Source: an uncultured Lachnospiraceae bacterium | GTDB lineage: Bacteria > Bacillota > Clostridia > Lachnospirales > Lachnospiraceae | Assembly: GCA_951800145.1 (NCBI GenBank) | Contig: CATOJE010000032.1 | Location: forward strand, 1-38,597 | Length of the DNA stretch: 38,597 nucleotides | Reading direction: 5' to 3' | Part shown: in pieces, positions 8,032-16,680 of the stretch | How positions within the stretch are numbered: the stretch's first letter is position 1 | Layout of the letters: the number at the start of each line of letters is the position of its first letter | The notes under the pieces: generated by a model | Told to the model about the DNA's origin: nothing | Databases searched by the model: none | The model's input: the letters and a program-made list of their open reading frames with translations, nothing else | Made by a program: the position numbers and the translations under genes

Positions 8032-9781
8032 CCCGCTCTACCTCCTCCTTTGAAAACTGTGACAGGCAGATTTCCCGGTACAGCTGGCAGCTGTTAAGCA
8101 GCTCTCTGTGGGTTCCCTTCCCCACCAGCCTTCCGTCGTCCAGCACCAGGATCTGGTCCGCATTTTTAATGGTGGCAGCTCTCTGAGATACCAGAAATAC
8201 GGTCATATCCCCGGTATGCTCCTTAAGCGCCTTTTGAAGCTTAGCATCGGTGGCAAAGTCCAGGGCCGACGCGCTGTCATCTAAAATCAGGATTTCCGGC
8301 CTCCGCACCAGGGCCCTGGCGATGGTCAGCCTCTGCTTCTGGCCTCCGGACAGGTTCCGTCCGCCCTGCTCGATGGGAAGCTCCAGTCCCTTTTTCTTAC
8401 TGTCTACAAATTCCCTGGCCTGGGCGATATCCAGGGCCTGGTAAATCTCCTCATCCGCAGCGTCCTTCTTCCCCCACTGCATATTCTCCCGCAGGCTTCC
8501 CTGAAACAGCACAGACTTCTGGGGAACCACGCCTATCTTCCCCCTAAGCTCCTCCAGGGGATATTCCCGCACGTCCACCCCGTCCACCTTTACGCTTCCG
8601 AAGGCAATGTCATAAAACCGTGGGATCAGGTTTACTACCGTAGATTTTCCTGAGCCAGTACCGCCGATGATGCCGATGGTCTCGCCCTTTTCCACGGTAA
8701 AGCTGATGTCTGATAAGGATTCCTCCTTAGCTCCGGCATAGAGGAAGGACACCTGGTCAAAGACCACCTTGGGCAGACTGGAGCCTGCGTTCTCCTTCCC
8801 ACCTGTCTGGCCCTTTGCCCCTTCTCGGTCCCGGATGCTTGGTTCAACGCAGAAAATGGAATCCACCCGGTTCATGCAGGCGATGGATTTCGAAATGGTA
8901 ATGATCAGATTCGCCAGCTTGATCAGCTCGATGAGAATCTGGGACATGTAATTCACCAGGGCAACTACCTTTCCCTGGGTGATCACTCCGCCGTCCACCT
9001 GGCGGGCGCCGATCCAAATCACTGCAATGGTGGCAAACTGGATCATAACATAGGTGATGGGATTCAGCAGCGCGGAAATCTTTCCCACAAAAACCTGGAA
9101 CCGTACCAGAAGATTATTCTCCTCCTCAAACCGGGCAGTCTCGCTCTTTTGCCGGTTAAAGGCCCGGATGACCCGGACGCCCAGAAGATTCTCCCTGGTG
9201 GTGAGCATGACCTGATCCAGCTGCTTCTGCACCTTCTTATATAAGGGCATGCTGATAAGCAGTATTCCAAATACTACCAGGGAAAGTAAGGGAATCACCA
9301 CCACGAAAATAAGGGCCGCCTGCACATTCACTGTAAAGGCCATTACCATGGCGCCAAAAACCACAAAGGGGGAGCGCAAAAACAGCCTGAGAACCATATT
9401 GATCCCGGTCTGCACCTGGTTGATATCGCTTGTCATCCTGGTGATCAGGGTAGAGGTTCCCACCGTGTCAATCTCCCCATAGGATAGATGGGTAATGTGG
9501 GAGAACAGATCCTTCCGCAGGCCGGAAGCCACAGACACAGCTGTCTTTGCTGCGAAATACTGGGCCGTCAGGGCGCAGGCCAGTCCGATGACGCCAAGGA
9601 GGATCAATACTCCTCCCATCTTAAAAATGTAGCCGATGTCCTGATTCCGGATCCCCACATCAATCATATTTGCCACCACCAGGGGGACAAACAACTCAAA
9701 GCTGGCCTCCAGCATCTTAAATAATGGCCCCATAATGCTTTCCAGCTTGTAATGGGACAGATAACCTAACAGTCTTTTCAT
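8021..9781 (-). CDS. ABC exporter subunit, degenerate ATPase half
   Basis: A 586-residue half-transporter with six predicted membrane helices and a nucleotide-binding domain: Walker A GGTGSGKST, signature LSGGQKQRL, and Walker B LILDDSASALD in which the usual catalytic Glu is Asp. An Asp here marks the non-consensus site of heterodimeric exporters such as TM287. The ATG at 9781 follows GAGGA with seven-base spacing. A likely promoter is upstream (9820-9848). It partners with the gene starting at 8031, whose ATG lies within its last codons. Confidence 0.93.
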   Translation of the reverse strand: MKRLLGYLSHYKLESIMGPLFKMLEASFELFVPLVVANMIDVGIRNQDIGYIFKMGGVLILLGVIGLACALTAQYFAAKTAVSVASGLRKDLFSHITHLSYGEIDTVGTSTLITRMTSDINQVQTGINMVLRLFLRSPFVVFGAMVMAFTVNVQAALIFVVVIPLLSLVVFGILLISMPLYKKVQKQLDQVMLTTRENLLGVRVIRAFNRQKSETARFEEENNLLVRFQVFVGKISALLNPITYVMIQFATIAVIWIGARQVDGGVITQGKVVALVNYMSQILIELIKLANLIITISKSIACMNRVDSIFCVEPSIRDREGAKGQTGGKENAGSSLPKVVFDQVSFLYAGAKEESLSDISFTVEKGETIGIIGGTGSGKSTVVNLIPRFYDIAFGSVKVDGVDVREYPLEELRGKIGVVPQKSVLFQGSLRENMQWGKKDAADEEIYQALDIAQAREFVDSKKKGLELPIEQGGRNLSGGQKQRLTIARALVRRPEILILDDSASALDFATDAKLQKALKEHTGDMTVFLVSQRAATIKNADQILVLDDGRLVGKGTHRELLNSCQLYREICLSQFSKEEVERDGQ

Positions 9782-9819
9782 GATGTCTTCCTCGTGTTTT
9801 GATAATTATATTTTTCACA

Positions 9820-9848
9820 ATTTTAGCACAGCATGGATTTTCCTTCAA
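9820..9848 (-). promoter_or_regulatory. Promoter of ABC exporter operon
   Basis: TTGAAG (9843-9848) and TAAAAT (9820-9825) on the minus strand with a 17-bp spacer, about 40 bases upstream of the ATG at 9781. Confidence 0.55.
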
Positions 9849-9913
9849 TCCCTTATTTACTTGATTCCTTTTAAAACCCCTGGACTTCTTGTGCACCGCA
9901 GCCCCATAGCATA

Positions 9914-9971
9914 ATGTGCTCTCGGAAAATCAGCCGCAAAAGCAAGTGCAAGGGAGATTCTGAGAGTACAT
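9914..9971. repeat. Imperfect inverted repeat between reductase and ABC genes
   Basis: ATGTGCTCTCGGAAAATC at 9914 pairs imperfectly with GATTCTGAGAGTACAT at 9956-9971. The purpose is unknown; it could be a protein-binding site or part of the 3' end of the reductase transcript. Confidence 0.35.
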
Positions 9972-9982
9972 CATACTGCAAA

Positions 9983-10012
9983 GGAGGGCATCCCCTCCAG
10001 GAATGCCCTCAA
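9983..10012 (-). terminator. Putative hairpin after the flavoprotein gene
   Basis: GAGGGCAT and ATGCCCTC form an 8-bp stem shortly after the stop codon at 10026. The T-tract on the minus strand is poor (CCTTTG), so termination may be weak. Confidence 0.4.
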
Positions 10013-10025
10013 AATTTACTGCTTA

Positions 10026-11915
10026 TTATCTGGTATAATCCGATGCGCTCTTACCTGCAATCCGTCCAAATACCACGGTATCCGTCAAGGCATTTCCGCC
10101 CAGACGGTTGGTTCCGTGGATTCCTCCGGTCACCTCGCCAGCCGCAAAGAGGCCTGGGATAACATTGCCTTCCTTGTCAATCACCTCTGTGTTGGTATTG
10201 ATCTTCACGCCGCCCATGGTATGGTGAACCGTAGGCACCCGCTCTGCTGCGTAAAATGGCCCGTTATTGATACCATTATTCACCTTATCTGTATCTGTAA
10301 ACAGAACACGGCCGAATTCATCCTCCTGGCCTTCCAGATCTCCGCCCTGGCAGTGACGGTTGTACTCCTCTACGGATGCCACCAAATTCTCTGCCGGAAC
10401 CCCGATCTGCTCTGCCAGCTCCTCCAGGGTATCTGCCTTGTAAGCCCGTCCAGCCTCTACCAGGGAGCTGATGGTTTCATTAAAGTTATTTACCTCTTCC
10501 CCAGTAGGATAGGTATCACTGTCCATAATAATGTACATGGTGGTATCCGGCTGCTCAAACAGGGCCAGGGTCATCTCATCCCGGCGTCCGCCCTCATTGA
10601 CAAAGCGCTTGCCCTCTTTATTCACGAAAATACGGCTCTCCACTGCATGCTCAATATTTCCGGACAGACTTCCTGTCTTGGGATCCCCCAGAGGAAGAAG
10701 CTGGATATTCCCCATCTGGATCAGATCTGCGCCGATGGCTTCTGCCATCAGCATGCCATCCCCGGTAATGGCCGGTGTGTTGGTGGATGGAATGCTCTCG
10801 TCCAGGGTCGGCCACAGCTTGGTTTCTGCGTTATATTTTTCACGCATCTCCACGTTCCGGCCAAAGCCGCCGGTAGCCAGAACCACACCATTGTTCGCCT
10901 TTGCCGTTACCTTATTCCCGGTCTCTCCAGTGCACTCCACACCTACAACCACGCCGTCCTCTACAATAAAGCTTTCTGCTGTTGTATTGTATTTCATGGT
11001 GATGCCGTCATGATCCTCCATGTAGGCCTTATATGTCTTAAAGAAGCCAGAGCCCTCCGGCTCTACCGGCTTATGAGCACGCTCATACATACCGCCGGTT
11101 ACTGTAAATACGCCTGGCTGGAACTCCATGCCCAGCTCCTTTAACCATTCCACACCGTCCCACGCATTCTCTACCAATGTGCGCACCAGCTCCGGATCGC
11201 CCTGCTGGTCGCCGCCGTTAAAGGTCTGCTCATAGTGGAAATCTACACTGTCATCTCTTGCCAGAGCTGTCTCGCTGCCATCGTCAACTGCATTCAGCGC
11301 GCCGCCGGCCAGGGCTGTATTCCCGCCCATATTTCCGGTCTTCTCGATCACAAGCACGCTCTTACCCTCCTGGCTGGCAGTTACCGCCGCTGCCATACCA
11401 GCGCCTCCGGCACCGATCACAACCACATCTGCTGTCAGCTCTTCGTCCTCAGCAGCCACCACCTCGGGCTTCACTGCCTTCAGAGCCTCCACGTCGCCGC
11501 CAGCCTGCTTAACACAGTCTGCCACCCCATCCAGGATCGCCTGGCTTGACAGGGTAGCCCCGGCCACAGCGTCGATGCCCAGTCCCTGGATTTCGATAAT
11601 CTGATCTGGCATCGATTCGCACACCGGCTCACCGATCCCTGGAGTCTCCTCATGCTCCAGCTCGATGGACTCGATGGCATCTGCGGTAAAGGTCACTGTT
11701 ACCGTCATTTCCTTCATACCGGTCACTGTAGCGCTGTAGGTGCCTGGCGTATACGCACCTGCCTTCTCCGCCTCTGTCTCAGCTGCCGTGGTAGTCTCCG
11801 CCGCAGTGGTCTCCGGTGCGGCCGTCTCTGCCGGCTTGCTCTGGCACGCTGCCAGGGAACCAGCCAGGATCATTGCCATCGTCATGGCAGCCATACGTTT
11901 GTAGCTTTTTTTCAC
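10026..11915 (-). CDS. Secreted lipoprotein flavin reductase (FMN-binding + FAD_binding_2; fumarate/urocanate reductase-like)
   Basis: A 629-residue protein with a lipoprotein signal peptide (residues 1-24, lipobox LAAC), a Thr/Glu/Ala-rich linker, an FMN-binding domain ending in DAVAGATLSSQAILDGV (the SGAT-like motif where ApbE attaches FMN to Thr, ~residues 60-140), then an FAD-dependent reductase domain beginning VVVIGAGGAGMAAAV and ending with GTNRLGGNALTDTVVFGRIA. This architecture belongs to extracytosolic fumarate, urocanate, methacrylate or cinnamate-type reductases used in anaerobic respiration or flavin-based extracellular electron transfer; the acceptor cannot be assigned. It starts with GTG after AGAGGAAACAA. 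A TetR gene lies upstream, and a palindrome overlaps the promoter region. Confidence 0.9.
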   Translation of the reverse strand: MKKSYKRMAAMTMAMILAGSLAACQSKPAETAAPETTAAETTTAAETEAEKAGAYTPGTYSATVTGMKEMTVTVTFTADAIESIELEHEETPGIGEPVCESMPDQIIEIQGLGIDAVAGATLSSQAILDGVADCVKQAGGDVEALKAVKPEVVAAEDEELTADVVVIGAGGAGMAAAVTASQEGKSVLVIEKTGNMGGNTALAGGALNAVDDGSETALARDDSVDFHYEQTFNGGDQQGDPELVRTLVENAWDGVEWLKELGMEFQPGVFTVTGGMYERAHKPVEPEGSGFFKTYKAYMEDHDGITMKYNTTAESFIVEDGVVVGVECTGETGNKVTAKANNGVVLATGGFGRNVEMREKYNAETKLWPTLDESIPSTNTPAITGDGMLMAEAIGADLIQMGNIQLLPLGDPKTGSLSGNIEHAVESRIFVNKEGKRFVNEGGRRDEMTLALFEQPDTTMYIIMDSDTYPTGEEVNNFNETISSLVEAGRAYKADTLEELAEQIGVPAENLVASVEEYNRHCQGGDLEGQEDEFGRVLFTDTDKVNNGINNGPFYAAERVPTVHHTMGGVKINTNTEVIDKEGNVIPGLFAAGEVTGGIHGTNRLGGNALTDTVVFGRIAGKSASDYTR

Positions 11916-11949
11916 TTGTTTCCTCTCCCTTCTTAAAAAAATACTTTAA

Positions 11950-12002
11950 GTTAACAGTGTTAACCTTGTTAAAATATTATCATCTTATAGCCGATTATGC
12001 AA
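11950..12002 (-). promoter_or_regulatory. Reductase promoter with palindromic operator
   Basis: Minus-strand TTGCAT (11997-12002), a 17-bp spacer and TAATAT (11974-11979, with an extended TG) form a promoter. Ten bases downstream is the palindrome GTTAACACTGTTAAC (11950-11964), well placed to block initiation. The likely ligand is the neighbouring TetR protein; this is an inference. Confidence 0.6.
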
Positions 12003-12041
12003 GTGCTTTTTCCTATTTCATCTCAAAAAACGCAAAAAGGG

Positions 12042-12109
12042 GTTACTGTTCAGCCCGCCGGGTTGTGCCCGGCAGCGCGCCGCGCGGGACGCTGCCTGGA
12101 AACAGTAAC
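12042..12109. repeat. Dispersed palindromic repeat, copy A
   Basis: Begins GTTACTGTTC and ends AAACAGTAAC, with a GC-rich interior containing GTGCCC and GGGACGCTGCCT. It resembles the copy at 12842-12907 and, more distantly, 18798-18877. It lies between the tetR terminator and the reductase promoter. Confidence 0.7.
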
Positions 12110-12140
12110 AAAAAAGGATACTTCAGTTTACGAAGTATCC
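12110..12140 (-). terminator. Intrinsic terminator of tetR gene
   Basis: GGATACTTC and GAAGTATCC form a 9-bp stem with a 7-base loop, followed on the minus strand by TTTTTT. It lies immediately after the TetR stop codon. Confidence 0.92.
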
Positions 12141-12144
12141 TCTC

Positions 12145-12735
12145 TCATGTCAGTCCCACAGTTTCTTCCAGGTTTCGGTAGATACGTTCCTGCATATCCC
12201 GTATCCCCTTCTCCGGATCGCTGCCCTCCAGCACTAAATGATTTGTAATAACAAATGCCGCTCCATAAGCCAGCGCCTGAAAATTAAAATAGTACCCATT
12301 GTAATGCTCCTTTGGAATATGGTTCGCCTCACAATACCGCCAGAATTGCTCTGCCATCTTGCGAAAGCTCCTCCACTTACGTATCCCCGCCTGTCTCTCA
12401 TCAATGGTGTTCCAAAATGATTCATTAATCAAAAAAGGATTTTCGCACAAATACCGGATATATGCCACATTCATCTCCAGATGGGCTTCCTTATAATTTC
12501 CCCGCAACCGGTTCTCGATCTCCTCCATGGTCTGATATAAAATTTCATCCAGCCGCTTTGACATAGCCAGAAACAATTCCCGCCGTCCATGAAAATATTT
12601 AAAAGGCGCCGCGCAGGATACATGGCAGGCTTCTGCCACCGCCCTGGCTGAAAACCCCTTCATCCCATTGGCGCGGATCTGCCGTATCCCTTCCTCCACC
12701 AGCTGATATTCCAAATCTCTTCCTGTCTCCCGCAT
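12145..12735 (-). CDS. TetR/AcrR family transcriptional regulator
   Basis: A 196-residue regulator. The N-terminal helix-turn-helix reads GFSARAVAEACHVSCAAPFK YFHGR (residues ~25-50), followed by an all-helical ligand domain. The ATG at 12735 has AAGGA seven bases upstream; an in-frame ATG at 12786 would add 17 residues with a poorer site. It is followed by its own terminator and then the lipoprotein reductase gene, whose promoter contains a 15-bp palindrome, so it is a good candidate local repressor. The ligand is unknown. Confidence 0.88.
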   Translation of the reverse strand: MRETGRDLEYQLVEEGIRQIRANGMKGFSARAVAEACHVSCAAPFKYFHGRRELFLAMSKRLDEILYQTMEEIENRLRGNYKEAHLEMNVAYIRYLCENPFLINESFWNTIDERQAGIRKWRSFRKMAEQFWRYCEANHIPKEHYNGYYFNFQALAYGAAFVITNHLVLEGSDPEKGIRDMQERIYRNLEETVGLT

Positions 12736-12841
12736 AAGAAAATCCTTTTCTAACACAAATAAGTCATTTTCACGATTCTCGCACATCGTTCTTTACATCC
12801 TACCACAAAAAAAGATGGAAAACAAGTTTTGCTTCCCATTT

Positions 12842-12907
12842 GTTACCGTTCACACCCCTGTCGGGCTGTGCCCAGCAACACGCGGGATGCTGCCTTTGAA
12901 CAGTAAC
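12842..12907. repeat. Dispersed palindromic repeat, copy B
   Basis: GTTACCGTTC ... GAACAGTAAC with an interior GGGCTGTGCCC and GGGATGCTGCCTT that aligns with copy A (12042-12109). It is intergenic between the divergent tetR and DUF362 genes. Confidence 0.7.
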
Positions 12908-12920
12908 TCCCATTTCTCCA

Positions 12921-12949
12921 TTGCTGGATCCCTCCCTGCATGGTACAAT
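12921..12949 (+). promoter_or_regulatory. Promoter of DUF362 gene
   Basis: TTGCTG (12921-12926), 17-bp spacer and TACAAT (12944-12949) preceded by TGG, about 30 bases upstream of the ATG at 12980. Confidence 0.55.
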
Positions 12950-12979
12950 GGAGCTATCTTGAGAAAAGGAGCTTCCCAA

Positions 12980-14074
12980 ATGAACAAAAATGATATCATC
13001 ATTATTCATGGCACTAATTATAAAGAGATGGCGATCCAGGTTTTAGAGCAGGCGGATGTGGCCGGAGCCATCGGCGATACCGAAAAATCCGTGGCATTAA
13101 AGCCTAACCTGGTGGTAGCCGCCCACCCCTCCGGCGGAGCCACTACCCACAGTGAGCTGCTGGCAGGCGTCATCGAGTACCTGCAGTCCCACGGCTTTTT
13201 TAACCTCTCGATCATGGAGGGCTCCTGGGTTGGAGATGTTACCACCTCTGCCTTCTCCGCCGCCGGCTACGGTGAAATCTCCAGGAAGTACCATGTCCCT
13301 CTCATCGATCTCCAGAAGGACAGCTACACGCCCCATGAGGCCAAGGGCATGAAAATCAATCTCTGTGACAAGGCCGCCGCCGTCGATTACATGATCAATA
13401 TGCCTGTGTTAAAAGGTCACTGCCAGACCACTGTCACCTGCGCCCTGAAAAATAATAAAGGAATTATCCCCAATGTTGAAAAGCGCAAATTTCACACAAT
13501 GGGCTTGCACAAGCCCATTGCCCATTTAAATGTAATCGCCCCCAATGATTTCATTTTAGTGGACAATATCTGCGGCGATCTGGATTTTGAGGAGGGCGGA
13601 AATCCAGTAACCATGAACCGGGTGCTGGGATTCAGGGATCCGGTGCTCTGCGACAGCTATGTATGCGACTGTATGGGCTATTCTGTGGATGATGTTCCCT
13701 ACATCCGGCTGGCAGAGCAGTTAGGCGTAGGAAGTACGGATACTGCCCACGCTAATTTCATATACTTAAATGAAGATCAAGCTGGAAGGGGCAGGTTCAA
13801 GATGACCCGCCGGGTGCAGAATCTGGCCAAATACGCGGATCCCAAGGATGCCTGCAGCGCCTGCTACGGCTCCTTAATCTATGCCTTAGACCGGTTAAAT
13901 GATTCCGGCTCTCTGAAAAAGGGACTTCCTCCCATATGCATCGGCCAGGGCTATAAGGGACAGACCGGAGAGATCGGCGTGGGGCAATGCACCTGCGGCT
14001 GCTCCAAATTCCTGAAGGGCTGCCCGCCAAAAGCAGTGGACATCGCAGCCTTCCTAAAAGAAAACTGGATTTAA
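12980..14074 (+). CDS. DUF362 family Fe-S protein
   Basis: A 364-residue DUF362-type protein. The N-terminal part contains the conserved run VALKPNLVVAAHPSGGATTH, the middle has NMPVLKGHCQTTVTCALKNN, and the C-terminus has two cysteine groups, CSACYG (~295) and GQCTCGCSKFLKGCPPKA (~335-355), that probably bind an iron-sulfur cluster. The biochemical role of DUF362 proteins is largely unknown; several are associated with ferredoxin-like redox proteins. The ATG at 12980 has AAAAGGAG upstream; the frame is open back to 12815 but that part is intergenic repeat. The next gene (YihY) starts about 105 bases later with a hairpin-forming AGTGTCTTG/CAAGACACT pair between them. Confidence 0.85.
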   Translation: MNKNDIIIIHGTNYKEMAIQVLEQADVAGAIGDTEKSVALKPNLVVAAHPSGGATTHSELLAGVIEYLQSHGFFNLSIMEGSWVGDVTTSAFSAAGYGEISRKYHVPLIDLQKDSYTPHEAKGMKINLCDKAAAVDYMINMPVLKGHCQTTVTCALKNNKGIIPNVEKRKFHTMGLHKPIAHLNVIAPNDFILVDNICGDLDFEEGGNPVTMNRVLGFRDPVLCDSYVCDCMGYSVDDVPYIRLAEQLGVGSTDTAHANFIYLNEDQAGRGRFKMTRRVQNLAKYADPKDACSACYGSLIYALDRLNDSGSLKKGLPPICIGQGYKGQTGEIGVGQCTCGCSKFLKGCPPKAVDIAAFLKENWI

Positions 14075-14179
14075 CCAGTATGGGCCGGGGTATGACGGCA
14101 AGCGGTCAGCACACCAGTGTCTTGCGCGGATTATATTCAGTCAAGACACTCGAACTGCAGGAAAGGATAATGCTTAGAT

Positions 14180-15022
14180 ATGATTGAATTTCTCCTCCAT
14201 GTAATACGGCTGAAAAATAAATACACCCAGGACGAAATCCCGGTTTACGCCGCCCAGGCATCCTTCTTTATCCTGCTGTCCGCTGTGCCATTTATCATGG
14301 TGCTTTTAACAATCATCCAGATGATCCCCTCAGTATCCAAGTCGGATCTTCTGTCTCTTCTGGTATCCATTATGCCGGAAATGCTGAAGTCTACCATGGT
14401 TTCGGTCATTGACGACCTATTTACCAAATCACCAGGAAAGATCCTCTCTGTCACCGCATTACTTGCCATCTGGTCCGCCTCCAAGGGGATGCTGAGCATG
14501 AACCGGGGGTTTAACCGCATTTTCCAGTGCCAGGGCAGGCGGGGCTACCTTTTGTCCCGCCTGGTCTGCACCGGCTACACCATCCTGTTTGTGGCCGCCT
14601 GTGTCATGTCCTTAGTGCTTCTCGTCTTCGGAAGCTCCCTGCAGACTTTAATTCTGCGGATTTTCCCGGTACTGGGGAAGATCACCCTATATATCATCAG
14701 CTTCCGGGCCCTGCTGTCCCTCACCATCCTGACGATCATCTTCGCCGGGCTGTACACTGTAATTCCAGATAAAAAGCAATCCCTTCGCTTCCAGATCCCC
14801 GGCGCAATCTTCTCTACCTTGTGTTGGATTGGATTTTCCTATGTTTTTTCGATCTATTTTAATAACTTCAGCAACTATTCCTATATGTATGGAAGTCTGA
14901 CTGCCATTGTTCTTTTGATGCTGTGGCTGTATTTCTGTATCTGCATTTTGTTTTTTGGGGCGGAGATCAATTATTTTTATGCGAAGGGACATATGAGCAG
15001 TCAGGGCGAGCGGGATGGATGA
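14180..15022 (+). CDS. YihY/BrkB family inner-membrane protein
   Basis: A 280-residue membrane protein with about six helices. The opening (YTQDEIPVYAAQASFFILLS then VPFIMVLL) and the region SAS KGMLSMNRGFNRIF are typical of the YihY/virulence factor BrkB family, once misnamed RNase BN. Function is uncertain (suggested envelope or transport role). The ATG at 14180 is preceded by AAGGA, with a 5-codon mini-ORF (14170-14187, ATGCTTAGATATGATTGA) overlapping its start. The C-terminus is short and hydrophilic. Confidence 0.87.
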   Translation: MIEFLLHVIRLKNKYTQDEIPVYAAQASFFILLSAVPFIMVLLTIIQMIPSVSKSDLLSLLVSIMPEMLKSTMVSVIDDLFTKSPGKILSVTALLAIWSASKGMLSMNRGFNRIFQCQGRRGYLLSRLVCTGYTILFVAACVMSLVLLVFGSSLQTLILRIFPVLGKITLYIISFRALLSLTILTIIFAGLYTVIPDKKQSLRFQIPGAIFSTLCWIGFSYVFSIYFNNFSNYSYMYGSLTAIVLLMLWLYFCICILFFGAEINYFYAKGHMSSQGERDG

Positions 15023-15110
15023 GCCTTCTGGAAATCTCTGGCTTAATGTGTTACTGAGCCTTCTGGGAATCTCCATCTAAGTGTTTTGCAGCCCGTTGGG
15101 AGACGCAGAC
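15021..15110. repeat. 35-bp tandem repeat, ~2.6 degenerate copies
   Basis: Units begin at 15021 (GAGCCTTCTGGAAATCTC), 15056 (GAGCCTTCTGGGAATCTC) and 15091 (GCCCGTTGGGAGACGCAG), a constant 35-bp period. They lie directly after the YihY stop codon in non-coding DNA. The rest of 15111-15249 shows nothing else. Confidence 0.65.
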
Positions 15111-15249
15111 AGCAGGGGTGGTGCAGGTACCAAAAATCCCGCAAAAATACATCTTTCCTTCCATATTCTAACTGGATATTCTCCTAATCTATTTCAAATA
15201 CTAATCCTGTGTCAAAAATATTTCCACAAGCAAGAAGACAGGAGACTTT

Positions 15250-15879
15250 ATGAAATCAAATTCTTCAATTCATCTCGCGCCCTGCTGCCCTTCCATACGG
15301 CCAATTACTCACCACTTTCTGGACCTGGCTGCTTATATTTTGATTCCTGTTCTTACTATATCCTTTGTGAAAGGAAGTAATTGGTTTACTACGAACTTCT
15401 CTGTACTAGGTAATGGGCTGCAGCGAAAGAATGCCTTTGTCTTCTGGGGGCTTTTTGTTGGTATTTATTTCTTTATTATCCTCCAGATCATCTGCCGTTT
15501 CTTACTTCCTCCCCCAAGGGAGCTCTTCCTTATCCCGCTGTCCTTGCTGTTGTTAACCTGTGCCATTACTACCCCTTATCTTCCAGAGCAATTTCCTCTA
15601 AAATCCTTTTTCCATGTGGCTTTCGCCTTTCTGTCTGCTGTATGTCTTTCTAGCTTTTTAGTTCTGTTAACCTGGAAGCTGTCCCGGCTCTCTCCAGATA
15701 ATTTTCACCTTTATCTGGTCGGTTTATTCCTAATTCTTTTGTGCAGCGCTTCGCTCCTCCTGGCCGCCGGAATCGTCAGCAGTGCCCTGGAAATCTTTTT
15801 CACCCTGTCCGCAGCATTATTCTGCCGGAGGCTGGAACGGAAATTGAACCGGATTTTTGTCATTTCCAAAATACAGTAA
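15250..15879 (+). CDS. DUF998-like integral membrane protein
   Basis: A 209-residue protein with about six hydrophobic helices. The segment NWFTTNFSVLGNGLQRKN and the following FWGLFVGIYF resemble the DUF998 family of membrane proteins of unknown function. The ATG at 15250 has CAGGAGA five bases upstream. It stands alone, followed by a hairpin at 15926-15950 and a plus-strand terminator at 16025-16046. Confidence 0.65.
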   Translation: MKSNSSIHLAPCCPSIRPITHHFLDLAAYILIPVLTISFVKGSNWFTTNFSVLGNGLQRKNAFVFWGLFVGIYFFIILQIICRFLLPPPRELFLIPLSLLLLTCAITTPYLPEQFPLKSFFHVAFAFLSAVCLSSFLVLLTWKLSRLSPDNFHLYLVGLFLILLCSASLLLAAGIVSSALEIFFTLSAALFCRRLERKLNRIFVISKIQ

Positions 15880-15925
15880 TTCATAAAATATAGTTCGTTC
15901 AGTTTTTATGAAATTTGGAAAAAAT

Positions 15926-15950
15926 AAAGGATAATTTCCAATTATCCTTT
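15926..15950. terminator. Palindromic hairpin after DUF998-like gene
   Basis: AAAGGATAAT and ATTATCCTTT form an AT-rich stem with a short loop. The stem ends in TTT on the plus strand; it may act as a weak bidirectional terminator. Confidence 0.45.
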
Positions 15951-16024
15951 ACAATAACTATGTCTTCTGTTATACTTTTTTTAACAGGGAGCGGTGGCAA
16001 GCCCGCCCTCCTTGTTATACCCCT

Positions 16025-16046
16025 GCCTGTTCTACAGGCCTTTTTT
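16025..16046 (+). terminator. Intrinsic terminator, plus strand
   Basis: GCCTGT-TCT-ACAGGC followed by CTTTTTT. It ends plus-strand transcription from 15250-15879 right at the stop codon of the convergent coiled-coil gene. Confidence 0.8.
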
Positions 16047-16464
16047 ATGCAATATCCAGATGCTTTTTGATTTTATTCACATCCATCCGCAGGCTGATAA
16101 TTTCTAGCTCCATCTTTTCCCGTTTGCATTCCATCTGCAGTGCTCTGTCCAGACTCCCCTTCAGGAAATCATGGCCCTCGCCTATGATATCAATCTTTTT
16201 GCTGATATCATTTTCCAGAATGAGCTGAGTAGCCACTGCCACATCCAATGCCTTATCAGCTGTCTCTAATGCGCGATTCGCTGTCGCTTCCGCTCTTTCA
16301 GCTGCCTCGGCTGCGCGGTTTGCTGTCGCTTCCGCTCTTTCAGCTGCCTCGGCTGCGCGGTTTGCTGTCGCTTCCGCTCTTTGGGCAGCTTCTTTTGTCT
16401 CTTTCATCTCCTGGCTTAGCCCATCCAGCTTTTCAAGTATTATTTTTTCTGTATCTGTCATCAT
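16045..16464 (-). CDS. Small coiled-coil protein with 14-residue repeats
   Basis: A 139-residue, charged, helical protein of unknown function. Residues ~25-70 contain three near-identical 14-residue units (AERAEATANRAAEA), encoded by 42-bp DNA repeats at 16270-16390. Ala-rich heptads predict a long coiled coil; the C-terminal part (SLRMDVNKIKKHL) is also helical. I start it at the ATG at 16464, which has AAGGAG upstream; the frame is open to 16515 without a site. It is convergent with the DUF998-like gene and monocistronic. Confidence 0.65.
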   Translation of the reverse strand: MMTDTEKIILEKLDGLSQEMKETKEAAQRAEATANRAAEAAERAEATANRAAEAAERAEATANRALETADKALDVAVATQLILENDISKKIDIIGEGHDFLKGSLDRALQMECKREKMELEIISLRMDVNKIKKHLDIA

Positions 16465-16680
16465 TTTCTCCTTTTCTTTTTCCAGATACAATCTTGCCCT
16501 TGCACCCTTTCTCATGATCGTCTGATCGGTACTATCATACCATAATTTTCATGGGCCGTCACTAAGATTATAAAACATTTCCGCCTTTTTCACATAATGT
16601 ATGGCTTTTAAGGAGATACTTGGCTATGAAGCGTAAGTAGGATCCTGTGGGTAATTCGTAGTTGTCAGGAGGGCAAAGCT

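Noticed and set aside
10116-11144. 342-codon plus-strand frame opposite the flavoprotein
   Set aside because: Shadow of a GC-rich gene; no ribosome site and no recognisable domain.
12815-12979. N-terminal extension of the DUF362 protein
   Set aside because: The extension translates an intergenic repeat and the promoter; the ATG at 12980 has the ribosome site.
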